The notes: generated from the sequence alone by a model not told the origin. A stretch of DNA of 64,000 bases from Polynucleobacter sp. UK-Mo-2m-Kol15 (GCF_018881505.1 NZ_JACVQC010000001.1:248001-312000), one strand, 5' to 3'. Numbered from the stretch's first letter, positions 13,312 through 21,438 are shown. Program-made: numbers and translations.

Positions 13312-13507
13312 TTATGCACAGAAATGTGCAAAATAATAAATACAGTGAGATTCGGGGGAATTCTGAACTTTCACCTTTAGTAATCAATATAAATTATTGA
13401 TTTATATAGAAAATAAATAAAATATTAATTTTCTACAAAAGACCACAGCCCTATAAAATTTGCATAGAAACAGTAAAGAAAGAATGATATCCACAGACTT
13501 ATCCACA
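13312..13507. other. AT-rich intergenic region with DnaA-box-like sequences
   Basis: The 261-base hemE-priA gap holds TTATGCACA (13312-13320), which fits the DnaA box consensus TTATNCACA, facing a weaker inverted copy (TGTGCAAAA, 13325-13333). At the right end ATATCCACA (13487-13495, one mismatch) is followed by a perfect TTATCCACA (13499-13507). Between them, bases 13381-13440 contain only 5 G or C in 60. The layout resembles a DnaA-binding, easily unwound region, but gene orientation argues against a main origin here. No ORF is seen in the gap. Confidence 0.55.
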
Positions 13508-13531
13508 GGATGGGGTGGAAAATCTAAGTAA

Positions 13532-15664
13532 ATGACGCTTAAACCCATAGTTGTTCAGGTAGTGATAGATAAGCCCCTTGCCCAGAGCTTTGACTACCTA
13601 TGGAATGTGGATACATTGGGTCAATTACCGGAAATTGGTAATGTAGTTGAGGTGTCATTTGCCAGAACAAAAGAAATAGGGCTGGTAATAAAAGTGAGCG
13701 ACCACTCTGAATATGAAGTTCAAAAACTTAAATCTGTAGAGCGCCTTGCCCCTCTTCCAGAGTTCGATCCTGCCCTCTTGCGATTGATGAATTTTGCAAG
13801 CCAGTATTACATCCATGCGCTTGGAGAGACCATCTTGCCAGCAATCCCACAGATGTGGAAAAAGGCCGATAACTGGGAAAAAATCCCAGAAAAACTAGTG
13901 TCAGCCGAAAAGAAAATCAAAAAGAAAGTTGATACGGTAGTGGAAGGGCTGATCACCCAAAATCAATTGAATCCCAACCAAAAGATTGCCTTGCAAGACT
14001 TATTGGCAGCCGGTGAAAAAGAAAATCAATACAGAGCAATCCTATTGCAGGGTCAAACAGGGAGCGGCAAGACTGCCGTCTTCCTCAATTGGCTGGCAAG
14101 TATCCTCAATGAAGAAAGTGCCCAAGTACTTTTGTTGGTCCCTGAAATTAATTTAACGCCACAATTGGAGAGGCGCATAAGAGCATATTTTCCAAATAAA
14201 AGGATGGCGGTATTGCATAGTGGCGTTAGTGAAAAGAAAAGAGGTATTGCTTGGTATGAAGCAATGACTGGAAAAGCACAAATTATTTTAGGGACCAGGT
14301 TGGCAGCTTTAACGCCAATACCAAATTTACGAGCAATTGTGGTTGACGAAGAGCATGACCCATCCTATAAACAACAAGATGGTACACGTTACTCCGCAAG
14401 AGATTTGGCAATATGGCGAGCGCATGATCAAAAAATTCCCATCCTTCTATCATCTGCAACACCGTCATTAGAAACCTGGCTGGCTGCTCAATCGGGCCGG
14501 TATGAATACATTCGGCTCGATCAGCGCGCCAAGGGCGCAAGCCTACCCAGCGTGCACTTAATCAATACGCGTGATCCACAAAATCAATTTAGTCCAGGTG
14601 ATATAGGTGCGCCTAAGGAAAAAAGCCTTATTACCAAAACGCTTGCAAATGCTATTACTAGGTCTTTGGCTGAAAAAAAACAGTGCTTAATTTTGATTAA
14701 TCGTCGCGGATATGCCCCTGTTCTCAGTTGCTCGGCATGTAGTTGGCTGTCAAAGTGCACACAATGCTCAACTTATACCGTTCTGCATAAGGCGGGAGCG
14801 CTGGGGAAAAGGTCGGTATTAAGTTGTCACCACTGTGGCTTGGTGAAATCAATTCCACAGTTTTGCCCAGATTGCGGCAACGCCGATTTAAAAACACTTG
14901 GCCATGGAACGCAAAAGTTAGAGGATGCCATCGAGGAAATGTGGCCGCAAGCAAGAGTGCTTCGCGTAGATACAGACGCAAGTCGAAAGAGCAAGGGTGC
15001 TGAGGTCCTCTTTCAGGAAATACATGATGGCAATGTAGATATAGTTGTTGGTACCCAAATGATTGCTAAGGGGCATGACTATCAGAACATCGGGTTGGTG
15101 GCAGTGTTGGATGCAGATAGTAGACTCTATTCAGCCGACTTCAGAGCTGCTGAAAGATTGTTTGCACAGTTAGTTCAAGTTGCTGGACGTGCAGGAAGGT
15201 CTGGGGCTAGCGGTGAAACTGGCGGCGATATTTATATCGAGACACGGTACCCAGAGTCACCCGTGTTTCAGTATTTGTTAAGACATGATGTAGATGGTTT
15301 TTTAGCATTTACTGCTAGTGAGCGAGAGGAGGCAAAACTACCACCCTACGCTTACCAAGCGCTTATTCACGCAGAAGGTAAAAGTTTAGATAAAGCAATT
15401 CAGTTTTTACATGAACTGAAAGCGGGCATGAAAAGCAGGGGCATGATTACAAAGGAACTAAAGGTTTATGACCCCGTACCCAAGCCTGTCATGAGGATTG
15501 CTGGTTCAGAGCGTGCCCAATTATTAATTGAATCAGGTAGTCGCAAGGCTCTACAAGAGGCTCTTGAAATAATTGATCAAGAATTGCGCCAGGATTCAGC
15601 AGGAAGAATCAGCAAAACATCTCGAATTCGTTGGTTAGTAGAGCGTGATCCTATTGCGATTTAA
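13532..15664 (+). CDS. priA: primosomal replication-restart helicase PriA
   Basis: PriA recognises stalled forks and reloads the replicative helicase. The 710-residue protein has an N-terminal 3' binding domain, Walker A GQTGSGKT at 174-181, the DEEH box (VVDEEHDPSYKQ), helicase motifs up to the C-terminal VQVAGRAGRSG, and eight cysteines that bind two zincs between the helicase lobes (CSACSWLSKCTQC and CHHCG with CPDCG). The ATG at 13532 is preceded by the AT-rich gap with DnaA-box-like sites. Its last four bases overlap the end of gcvH, which runs the other way. Confidence 0.97.
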   Translation: MTLKPIVVQVVIDKPLAQSFDYLWNVDTLGQLPEIGNVVEVSFARTKEIGLVIKVSDHSEYEVQKLKSVERLAPLPEFDPALLRLMNFASQYYIHALGETILPAIPQMWKKADNWEKIPEKLVSAEKKIKKKVDTVVEGLITQNQLNPNQKIALQDLLAAGEKENQYRAILLQGQTGSGKTAVFLNWLASILNEESAQVLLLVPEINLTPQLERRIRAYFPNKRMAVLHSGVSEKKRGIAWYEAMTGKAQIILGTRLAALTPIPNLRAIVVDEEHDPSYKQQDGTRYSARDLAIWRAHDQKIPILLSSATPSLETWLAAQSGRYEYIRLDQRAKGASLPSVHLINTRDPQNQFSPGDIGAPKEKSLITKTLANAITRSLAEKKQCLILINRRGYAPVLSCSACSWLSKCTQCSTYTVLHKAGALGKRSVLSCHHCGLVKSIPQFCPDCGNADLKTLGHGTQKLEDAIEEMWPQARVLRVDTDASRKSKGAEVLFQEIHDGNVDIVVGTQMIAKGHDYQNIGLVAVLDADSRLYSADFRAAERLFAQLVQVAGRAGRSGASGETGGDIYIETRYPESPVFQYLLRHDVDGFLAFTASEREEAKLPPYAYQALIHAEGKSLDKAIQFLHELKAGMKSRGMITKELKVYDPVPKPVMRIAGSERAQLLIESGSRKALQEALEIIDQELRQDSAGRISKTSRIRWLVERDPIAI

Positions 15665-16053
15665 GCACCAGGGCCAGTTTCATATTCCGCAAGAGATATC
15701 AAACCAGCAAGATTAGTACTTAAAGATTCTGATGACGAAGGTTTGATCTTAAAGAGCCATGTCCCATAAGGCTTTTCATTTACAAGTTCAGGGCTGGAAT
15801 CCATCGCTTCATTGATAGCGACGATTTCACCGCTAATAGGCGCATGAATATCACTAGCGGCCTTAACAGACTCTATTGCAGCGATGGCTTCGCCCTGCTT
15901 CACTTGCTGGCCAATTATCGGCGCTTGAAAAAACATGACATCACCCAAAGCTTCTTGCGCATGATTGCTAATACCAATCCACGCCAGACCATCATCTTCG
16001 ATGCTAGCCCACTCATGCGTTTCTGCAAATTTAAAGGTATCTTGAGTTTTCAT
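15661..16053 (-). CDS. gcvH: glycine cleavage system H protein
   Basis: GcvH carries the lipoyl arm that shuttles the aminomethyl group among the P, T and L proteins of the glycine cleavage system. The 130-residue protein has the lipoylation lysine K64 in the conserved ESVKAAS segment and the family end motif NEKPYGTWLFKI. It is alone here: no gcvT or gcvP lies in the neighbourhood, so it is either separated from them or a paralogue with another lipoyl-carrier role. It converges on priA with a 4-base overlap. A remnant of another gene lies right upstream on the opposite strand. Confidence 0.87.
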   Translation of the reverse strand: MKTQDTFKFAETHEWASIEDDGLAWIGISNHAQEALGDVMFFQAPIIGQQVKQGEAIAAIESVKAASDIHAPISGEIVAINEAMDSSPELVNEKPYGTWLFKIKPSSSESLSTNLAGLISLAEYETGPGA

Positions 16054-16063
16054 TGTTTATCCT

Positions 16064-16216
16064 GTGAGATATATTCTTGGTATTCACGCAGATTTAATTA
16101 ATGCGATTAAAACGAAATTATGGCTATTGGGTGATGATGCCCACTTTGCTCCGGGTCATGGGCCAACGTCAACATTTGGGAAGGAGCGTCAAACTAACCC
16201 TTATATTGGGGGCTAA
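16064..16216 (+). pseudogene. remnant of a metallo-beta-lactamase-fold hydrolase (C-terminal about 45 codons)
   Basis: In one + strand frame ending at TAA 16214-16216 the translation reads ADLINAIKTKLWLLGDD, then HFAPGHGPTSTFGKERQTNP. This is the typical C-terminal end of GloB-like metallo-beta-lactamase-fold hydrolases, including the PGHGP segment with a zinc-ligand histidine. The other zinc motif (HxHxDH) and some 160 residues are missing; the frame runs back only to a GTG at 16064, just beside the gcvH start. It therefore looks like the scar of a deletion or rearrangement. It is too short to work as an enzyme. Confidence 0.72.
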
Positions 16217-16249
16217 TCAAAACTGAATTGGTAAAACTAAATTGAAAGA

Positions 16250-16435
16250 TTAAGTTTTTGCTGAACCGGTACGATGTGTGCGATTATATAAACAGCTTGC
16301 ACAAATCCAACGTTGCTTGCGGTTACTTGTTGGAATCCAAGTGCCGCCTTCTAGGCGCTTTTCGCGACTGCACGAAGAGCAAAACTTAAGGCTCTGTGAG
16401 GTTTCTTGGGTAGCAGCTGGAGTCGAGGTAGTCAT
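16250..16435 (-). CDS. small four-cysteine (zinc-ribbon-like) protein, function unknown
   Basis: The 61-residue protein has two CxxC knuckles, FCSSC and ICASC, about 26 residues apart, between basic and polar stretches (EKRLEGGTW, NRKQRW, NRTHR). Two CxxC pairs of this spacing suggest a single zinc-binding module. I do not recognise a named family. The ATG at 16435 is used; a TTG six bases upstream is possible. An 80-codon frame on the other strand has no recognisable features. It lies between the hydrolase remnant and the desaturase gene. Confidence 0.55.
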   Translation of the reverse strand: MTTSTPAATQETSQSLKFCSSCSREKRLEGGTWIPTSNRKQRWICASCLYNRTHRTGSAKT

Positions 16436-16476
16436 GGGCAATCCGGGTAAGCCAAATCTTGTACAGAGGATCTATT

Positions 16477-17619
16477 TTACCCGTTTTGTCCCGCTGGGGC
16501 TGGGCTTAGAACGACCCTGACCGAATCGGCCGTTTTATTGCCCTCAAAATCAAGCCAGGCCTTGTTTTCGAAGTCATACAGCTTGCACTTGCGAGCGGTA
16601 TCAAAGTACCAGGCCCAAGAGAACTTTTGGACAAAAATACGCTCGGGAAGGATAGTTTCCAGGGTATTTTGCGCCTCTTGGAGGCGATAAAGGGGGACGC
16701 TCATATCCACGTGGTGAGCTGTATGCTCCATGATATGGTGCATTAAAGAGCCCCAAATCCAGTTAAACGTTAAATGCACTGTGGTGGATACGAAAGGTTG
16801 GGCGCGTAACCACTCAGATTTTTTGTCATACCAAGAAACCTTTGGGTGGGTATGGTGAACATAGACTACAAAACCGATCATTCCATTCCAGAACAGGAAA
16901 GGAATGGCAAAGCCTGTAATCAGCCCCAGCCAAATTGATTGGCCTGTAGCCAAAGCGCCAGCAATAAGGCAGCTAATCCAGATGATGGCAAAACCAGTTA
17001 CCAGTAAATTATCTTTTAAGAAAATCGGGCGATCACCCGGCTTGTTCTTGGCGTTAGGGAAATACTCGCGTCTCCACCAGATTTCAATAAGGTAGTAGAA
17101 AACTGGACCCCAGCCGCTACGGTAGAGGCGCTCTAAACCCTTGCGCCACGAAGGAAGAGCATCAAATTCCGCTTTTGAAAGCGGCGCCCACACAAAGTCA
17201 AAGCCCTTTAGATTAGTTTGGCCGTGGTGAACTACGTTATGGCCTACATCCCATAAGCTGTAAGGGGTCAGGGACGGCAAAAACGCTATGCGACCCAATA
17301 CTTTATTTAGTTCGCGATGTGGTGTATAACTTTGATGGCAAGCATCGTGACCTAAGATGAAGATGCGACCAGTAACAAAACCAGCAACCAATCCCAAGAT
17401 GATCTTGATGAGGATGCTTTCAACAAAAATCGTTCCAGCGATACAGGCAAGCCACAAAACAGCATCAAATGCTAGAAGTGCGATCGCTTTCACGGTTTGT
17501 CCTTGAGCCATTGGGATCAACCAGCTACGAATTACTTTTCGGTGCGGCAATGGAAGATCAGGAGCTAAGGGATTAGCTATAGATGGCTCAGAGAGTGCAG
17601 GATTTAAATGGTTTGACAT
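16477..17619 (-). CDS. membrane fatty acid desaturase
   Basis: This is an integral membrane di-iron desaturase that would put a double bond into acyl chains using oxygen and an electron donor. The 380-residue protein has the three histidine boxes HDACH (91-95), HNVVHH (127-132) and EHTAHH (298-303), and several hydrophobic segments between them. Start ATG 17619 is preferred to a TTG 12 bases upstream. Family members adjust membrane fluidity or make special lipids; which acyl position is used cannot be told. tRNA-Arg lies upstream on the same strand. Confidence 0.9.
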   Translation of the reverse strand: MSNHLNPALSEPSIANPLAPDLPLPHRKVIRSWLIPMAQGQTVKAIALLAFDAVLWLACIAGTIFVESILIKIILGLVAGFVTGRIFILGHDACHQSYTPHRELNKVLGRIAFLPSLTPYSLWDVGHNVVHHGQTNLKGFDFVWAPLSKAEFDALPSWRKGLERLYRSGWGPVFYYLIEIWWRREYFPNAKNKPGDRPIFLKDNLLVTGFAIIWISCLIAGALATGQSIWLGLITGFAIPFLFWNGMIGFVVYVHHTHPKVSWYDKKSEWLRAQPFVSTTVHLTFNWIWGSLMHHIMEHTAHHVDMSVPLYRLQEAQNTLETILPERIFVQKFSWAWYFDTARKCKLYDFENKAWLDFEGNKTADSVRVVLSPAPAGQNG

Positions 17620-17702
17620 GATAAAAATCAATAAGTTAGGTGCAAATGATAGCCTTTTTCACGAATTTACGCATGATGTAGGTCAAAAAACCCCCTCTGT
17701 TT

Positions 17703-17778
17703 TGGTGCGCCCGGCAGGAATCGAACCTGCGACCCTTGGCTTCGGAGGCCAATACTCTATCCACTGAGCTACGGGCGC
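17703..17778 (-). tRNA. tRNA-Arg (anticodon CCG)
   Basis: Read on the minus strand, the 76-base cloverleaf has acceptor arm GCGCCCG/CGGGCGC, D loop AGTGGATAGAG, anticodon loop CTCCGAA (anticodon CCG) within stem TTGGC/GCCAA, and T arm GCAGG TTCGATT CCTGC. The discriminator is A and CCA is encoded. It decodes CGG. Confidence 0.97.
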
Positions 17779-17885
17779 TAGTGAGGAATTTGCTAACAAC
17801 GCTATTGTAAGTGTCTAGATCCCATACAGTCTCGTTATAATTGGGACAAATTTAACCTTACAACCCGTCTAACAATAAAAGTACT

Positions 17886-18113
17886 ATGAGCGAAGCACAC
17901 GGAAGTCTAATTAAGTCACCCAAACAATTGATCATCATGGTGTTTGCCAGCTTTTTTGTACCACTCATCATCATTCTTTTGTTGATGGTGTTTGTAAACA
18001 ATGGCAAGCGAGTAGATACAGAAGCGTCTGCCGAGCAACTCATTAAGCCTGTGGCGCAATTGAATTTCAAAGATGCTAGCGCACCAGCTGAGTCTGCCGC
18101 TGCCGCTAAATAG
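17886..18113 (+). CDS. short membrane-anchored protein resembling the N-terminus of a cytochrome c5-type protein
   Basis: The 75-residue product has an N-terminal SEAHGSLIKSPKQL segment, one membrane helix at about residues 15-37 and a short Ala/Ser-rich periplasmic tail. The start resembles the membrane anchor of cytochrome c5-like proteins of Burkholderiales, which continue with a CxxCH heme domain. Here the frame stops at 18113 with no heme motif, and rsmI ends 3 bases later on the other strand. It may be a truncated gene or an independent small membrane protein; the clean stop and intact frame leave both open. Confidence 0.65.
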   Translation: MSEAHGSLIKSPKQLIIMVFASFFVPLIIILLLMVFVNNGKRVDTEASAEQLIKPVAQLNFKDASAPAESAAAAK

Positions 18114-18115
18114 TT

Positions 18116-19021
18116 TTATTGCCCTTCACTCTTAGCTTTTGCATCTAACGCCACCTGGTAAGCTTCTTTTTTGCTGAGTCCAAGCGCTTGAGCGAGTACG
18201 GCGGCAATTTCTTTGCTGCCTAAATAAGGACTTAATGCATTTGCCCACAGTAATAGAGCCGGATGTTCTGGCACCTCGTCTACGCTAGCCTGGCGACCTG
18301 CTACCAAAATAATAAACTCACCCCTAAGGCTCTCTGCCTTCTCAAGCCACTCTGGAATAGCTGCAGCAGTTAGAGTAACTAGCTGCTCAAATTTTTTGGT
18401 GAGCTCCCTGCCAACCAGCACTTGTCGGCCTGGCTCGAGCTCTTTGCTCAGTGTAATTAGTGTGTCGCGTATTTGATGTGGCGATTCAAAAAAGATGCTC
18501 GCCTTTGAGCTAGTTCGAATATCTTGGATGAGTACGCCACGCTCTTTGGCTTTATTCGGCCAAAAGCCAAGAAACTGAAATCGACCTTCTGATGGCAGCA
18601 TGACTGAGCCGCTCGCAGAAATGGCCGATGACACTGCGCTAGCACCAGGAATAGGAATCACTCGAAAGCCTGATTTTTGAACGGCATTTACCAGTCTTGC
18701 GCCTGGATCAGAAACGCCGGGTGTACCTGCGTCTGAGATGTAGGCCCAGCGTTCGTTTTGCGAGAGATGCTGAATAATATTTTGAGCGCCAGCGATCTCA
18801 TTGTGCTCATGCAGAGCGACACATTTCTTATGAATGCCGAAATGTTGAAGCAGAGGCGCGCTATGCCTGGTATCTTCACAGGCAATGCCATCCACTGAAT
18901 TGAGCACATGAAGCGCGCGCAAGGTGATGTCTCCCAAATTGCCAATGGGGGTGGCAATCATATATAAAGCCCCGGCTGGCAGATCCTGCTGTTTTAAAAA
19001 GTCAAAGGAGCTTAATTCCAT
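18116..19021 (-). CDS. rsmI: 16S rRNA (cytidine-1402-2'-O)-methyltransferase RsmI
   Basis: RsmI adds the 2'-O-methyl group to C1402 in the ribosomal P site region. The 301-residue protein has the family start LYMIATPIGNLGDITLRAL and the substrate/SAM pocket motif ISDAGTPGVSDPGARLV. ATG 19021 is chosen because the protein then has the usual length; an ATG at 19063 would add 14 residues. As in E. coli (yraL-yraM-yraN-yraO-yraP), it is divergent to the diaA-like and dolP-like genes, but lpoA and yraN are absent between them. Confidence 0.94.
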   Translation of the reverse strand: MELSSFDFLKQQDLPAGALYMIATPIGNLGDITLRALHVLNSVDGIACEDTRHSAPLLQHFGIHKKCVALHEHNEIAGAQNIIQHLSQNERWAYISDAGTPGVSDPGARLVNAVQKSGFRVIPIPGASAVSSAISASGSVMLPSEGRFQFLGFWPNKAKERGVLIQDIRTSSKASIFFESPHQIRDTLITLSKELEPGRQVLVGRELTKKFEQLVTLTAAAIPEWLEKAESLRGEFIILVAGRQASVDEVPEHPALLLWANALSPYLGSKEIAAVLAQALGLSKKEAYQVALDAKAKSEGQ

Positions 19022-19124
19022 GGCGCAATCTTTTGTAAAAGAGATATTAATAAGTAAGAGCATACGTCCCTTTTGTATTCAGGGGCAGCACAGACATCCT
19101 AGCTAAATTTTGGCGCATAATAAT

Positions 19125-19730
19125 ATGATGGATAAAGATACCCTCGAACGTTTGCGCGCTCGCGCATCCCAACATTTCTTAGACAGCATTGCTGTAAAGC
19201 AAGCGGCTGAAAAAATACTTCCTGAACAGGTTGCTCGCGGCATAGTCGCTATGACAGACTGTTTGCGTGCTGGTGGAAAAGTAATGGCTTGCGGTAATGG
19301 CGGATCTGCTGCTGATGCGCAGCATTTTGCTGCCGAGCTAATTGGCCGCTTTGAGAGAGAGCGACAAGAGTTGGCCGCGATTGCATTGACAACCGACACT
19401 TCAATTTTGACTGCGGTAGGAAACGACTATAGCTATGATGAGATCTTTGCAAAGCAAGTGCGCGGTCTTGGAAAAAAAAGCGACATCTTGATGGGTATTT
19501 CTACTTCAGGAAATTCAAAAAATGTGGTGAAGGCAATCGAGGCTGCAAAAAAGATGGGTATAAAAATTATTGCCCTGACGGGTAATGGCGGTGGAAAAAT
19601 TGCAAACCTATTGGATGCGGATGATATTCACCTATGTGCACCCTCTACTCGCACTGCCCGTATTCAAGAAACACATTTAGTTTTACTCCATGCCCTATGT
19701 GATGGCGTAGATCATCTATTGCTCGATTAA
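19125..19730 (+). CDS. diaA: SIS-domain protein, DiaA / GmhA-like
   Basis: The 201-residue protein is a single SIS (sugar isomerase) domain, with GNGGSAADAQHFAAELIGRF near 58-77 and the phosphosugar-binding SGNSKNV near 128-134. By sequence it could be phosphoheptose isomerase (GmhA, sedoheptulose-7-phosphate to heptose phosphate) or DiaA, the DnaA-binding initiation factor. The neighbours (divergent rsmI, then a BON lipoprotein) match the E. coli diaA-dolP locus, which favours DiaA; that is inference from gene order. The double ATG at 19125/19128 gives the start, with a TTG at 19110 as a less likely choice. Confidence 0.8.
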   Translation: MMDKDTLERLRARASQHFLDSIAVKQAAEKILPEQVARGIVAMTDCLRAGGKVMACGNGGSAADAQHFAAELIGRFERERQELAAIALTTDTSILTAVGNDYSYDEIFAKQVRGLGKKSDILMGISTSGNSKNVVKAIEAAKKMGIKIIALTGNGGGKIANLLDADDIHLCAPSTRTARIQETHLVLLHALCDGVDHLLLD

Positions 19731-19756
19731 CAGCATCACCAATCAGAAAGTCATAT

Positions 19757-20404
19757 ATGAGAAATACACTCACCATCAAATTATTTATTGCGATTTTGAT
19801 TTCATCATTCTTATCGGGCTGTGGGGTTCTGGCTGTTGGCGGCGTTGTTGCGGGTACAAGTGTTTTAGCTGATCGTCGCTCACCAGCTGTACAGGCAATC
19901 GATAAGGGAATAGAGCTGGAGGCTGGGAATGCATTGGCTAAGCGTTATGGCGATGATGCGCATATCAACATCACTTCATTTAATCAAAAAGTGTTGTTGA
20001 CGGGTGAGGTTAAAGACGCCGATATTAAGGGCCAGGCCGGTGCCTACGTGAAGGAGATGAAGAACGCTCGCTCCGTTTTTAATGAATTAGTTATTGGACC
20101 AAACAGCACCTTTACAGCTCGTGCGAATGACGCTTACCTTGAATCTAAAATTAAAACCCAAATGATTTTCACGGATAAGCTTCCATCTAATTCGATGGCG
20201 ATTGTTGCTGAAGGTAGTAGTGTGTATTTGATGGGAATTCTGACGCAGAATGAAGCGGCGATTGCTAAAAAATTAACGAGCAATGTTAGCGGCGTGAAAG
20301 ACGTTTACGCCTACTTCGATATTATTTCTGACGCAGAAAAAACACGTTTAGAAAAACAAGGCAAGGCAGATGAGTCTCAGCCTAACTCAGCCCCGGTTCA
20401 GTAA
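19757..20404 (+). CDS. dolP: BON-domain outer-membrane lipoprotein, DolP (YraP)-like
   Basis: The 215-residue precursor has a lipoprotein signal with lipobox LSGC (lipidated cysteine 22). Two BON domains follow, at about residues 50-115 and 120-195, with the typical GEVKDADIKGQ and GILTQNEAAIAKK segments. DolP-type proteins bind anionic phospholipids at division sites and support outer-membrane integrity. It follows the diaA-like gene by 26 bases and probably shares its transcript. Confidence 0.88.
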   Translation: MRNTLTIKLFIAILISSFLSGCGVLAVGGVVAGTSVLADRRSPAVQAIDKGIELEAGNALAKRYGDDAHINITSFNQKVLLTGEVKDADIKGQAGAYVKEMKNARSVFNELVIGPNSTFTARANDAYLESKIKTQMIFTDKLPSNSMAIVAEGSSVYLMGILTQNEAAIAKKLTSNVSGVKDVYAYFDIISDAEKTRLEKQGKADESQPNSAPVQ

Positions 20405-20449
20405 GTTGTTTTGGTGGCATATTAGCAAAATTATTTTTTCAGATCAGAC

Positions 20450-20782
20450 GTGAAACTTTTTTTGCTTGCCACTCTCCTTTCATTGTGTTCGCTGAGTGTG
20501 TATTCATCAACGTATGACGCGAGAGCGATGACAGTTGCAAAACAAAATGCTTGCATGGGATGTCACGCTGTAGATAAAAAAATTGTTGGCCCTGGCTTTC
20601 AGGCCGTCGCGAAAAAATATGCGAACGATCCTGGCGCAATAGTATTTTTAAAAAACAAAATTATTAAAGGCGGCTCGGGATCTTGGGGCGTTGTGCCAAT
20701 GCCGGCAAATGCGAAATTAAATGATGCCGATGTATCCCTATTGGCGAGCTGGATTTTGCGCGGAGCACCTAGCGCAAATTAA
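20450..20782 (+). CDS. periplasmic class I c-type cytochrome (cytochrome c5/c551 size)
   Basis: The 110-residue precursor has a signal peptide of about 20 residues, a single heme-binding CMGCH motif at 35-39 and a likely axial methionine (M84 in VVPMPANAKL). It is a small soluble electron carrier. Its start is GTG at 20450, needed to give the full signal peptide. It ends 4 bases inside the 3' end of the convergent GNAT gene. Confidence 0.9.
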   Translation: MKLFLLATLLSLCSLSVYSSTYDARAMTVAKQNACMGCHAVDKKIVGPGFQAVAKKYANDPGAIVFLKNKIIKGGSGSWGVVPMPANAKLNDADVSLLASWILRGAPSAN

Positions 20783-21438
20783 GTCGGGCGAATGATGGGC
20801 TTACCTAAAAACCAAGACCACGCATCATTCGATCGTTTAAGATTTTCCTTTAGCGCATAGTCAAAGTCAGCCCATTGCTCATTGGCAGCTTCTTCAACAA
20901 TCGTGCCTGGATTCGCAGGTGGCAACTTCAAGTAAGCATCTGCATCACCATAAGCATATTCAACTTTCATTCCGGCTTTTTGAGCCAGATGCATCATGGC
21001 CCTATTGTTTGTCAGGCAATGCACAAACAAAGTTTCGATACGAGCATTGCGTGAATGAACAGAAGCGCGCGCCAATAAGGCGGTGCCTATACCCTGTCCG
21101 CGCCCATCAGGAAGAACAGAAACCCCAAACTCAGCAGCCTGTGGCTGGCCTTTAGTTTTGGGCAAATACGCTAAATGCGCCATACCAACGAGGCTGAGTT
21201 GGGAGTTAAAGCTACCAAACACCGTATCTTTATTGAAATCTAAGCCCTCAACATAGTGATGAATTACTTCATCAGGTGTTTGAGTGCCAAAACGCAAGCG
21301 TCGATCTTCTTCATTTAGGATTAATAAGTGATGCAATATCTCAGCCCTATGGCCGGCATGCAATTCGCGAACAGGAACAACCGGGCTTGCTGCATATGGC
21401 TTGCTGGGCGAGTGACTGTTTGCTAATTTTTTGTGCAT
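20779..21438 (-). CDS. GNAT-family N-acetyltransferase
   Basis: The 219-residue protein contains one GNAT domain, with the acetyl-CoA pyrophosphate loop GRGQGIGTAL near 112-121 and the preceding beta strand AEFGVSVLPD. The substrate cannot be inferred. It has a C-terminal extension of about 50 residues after the domain. Its upstream region is the rRNA operon leader, and its 3' end overlaps the cytochrome gene by 4 bases. Confidence 0.85.
   Translation of the reverse strand: MHKKLANSHSPSKPYAASPVVPVRELHAGHRAEILHHLLILNEEDRRLRFGTQTPDEVIHHYVEGLDFNKDTVFGSFNSQLSLVGMAHLAYLPKTKGQPQAAEFGVSVLPDGRGQGIGTALLARASVHSRNARIETLFVHCLTNNRAMMHLAQKAGMKVEYAYGDADAYLKLPPANPGTIVEEAANEQWADFDYALKENLKRSNDAWSWFLGKPIIRPT

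Noticed and set aside
13271..13531. Main chromosomal origin oriC
   Set aside because: DnaA boxes and AT-rich DNA are present, but atp and mnmG on the left and rRNA and ribosomal genes on the right all point the same way. An origin here would make the atp operon run head-on to replication. The origin more likely lies left of the window.
16278..16520. 80-codon plus-strand frame opposite the four-cysteine protein
   Set aside because: It has no motif, while the minus-strand frame has two spaced CxxC pairs.
19064..19124. Vestige of yraN between rsmI and diaA
   Set aside because: A few residues in one frame faintly resemble a YraN end, but the stretch is too short to support a call.
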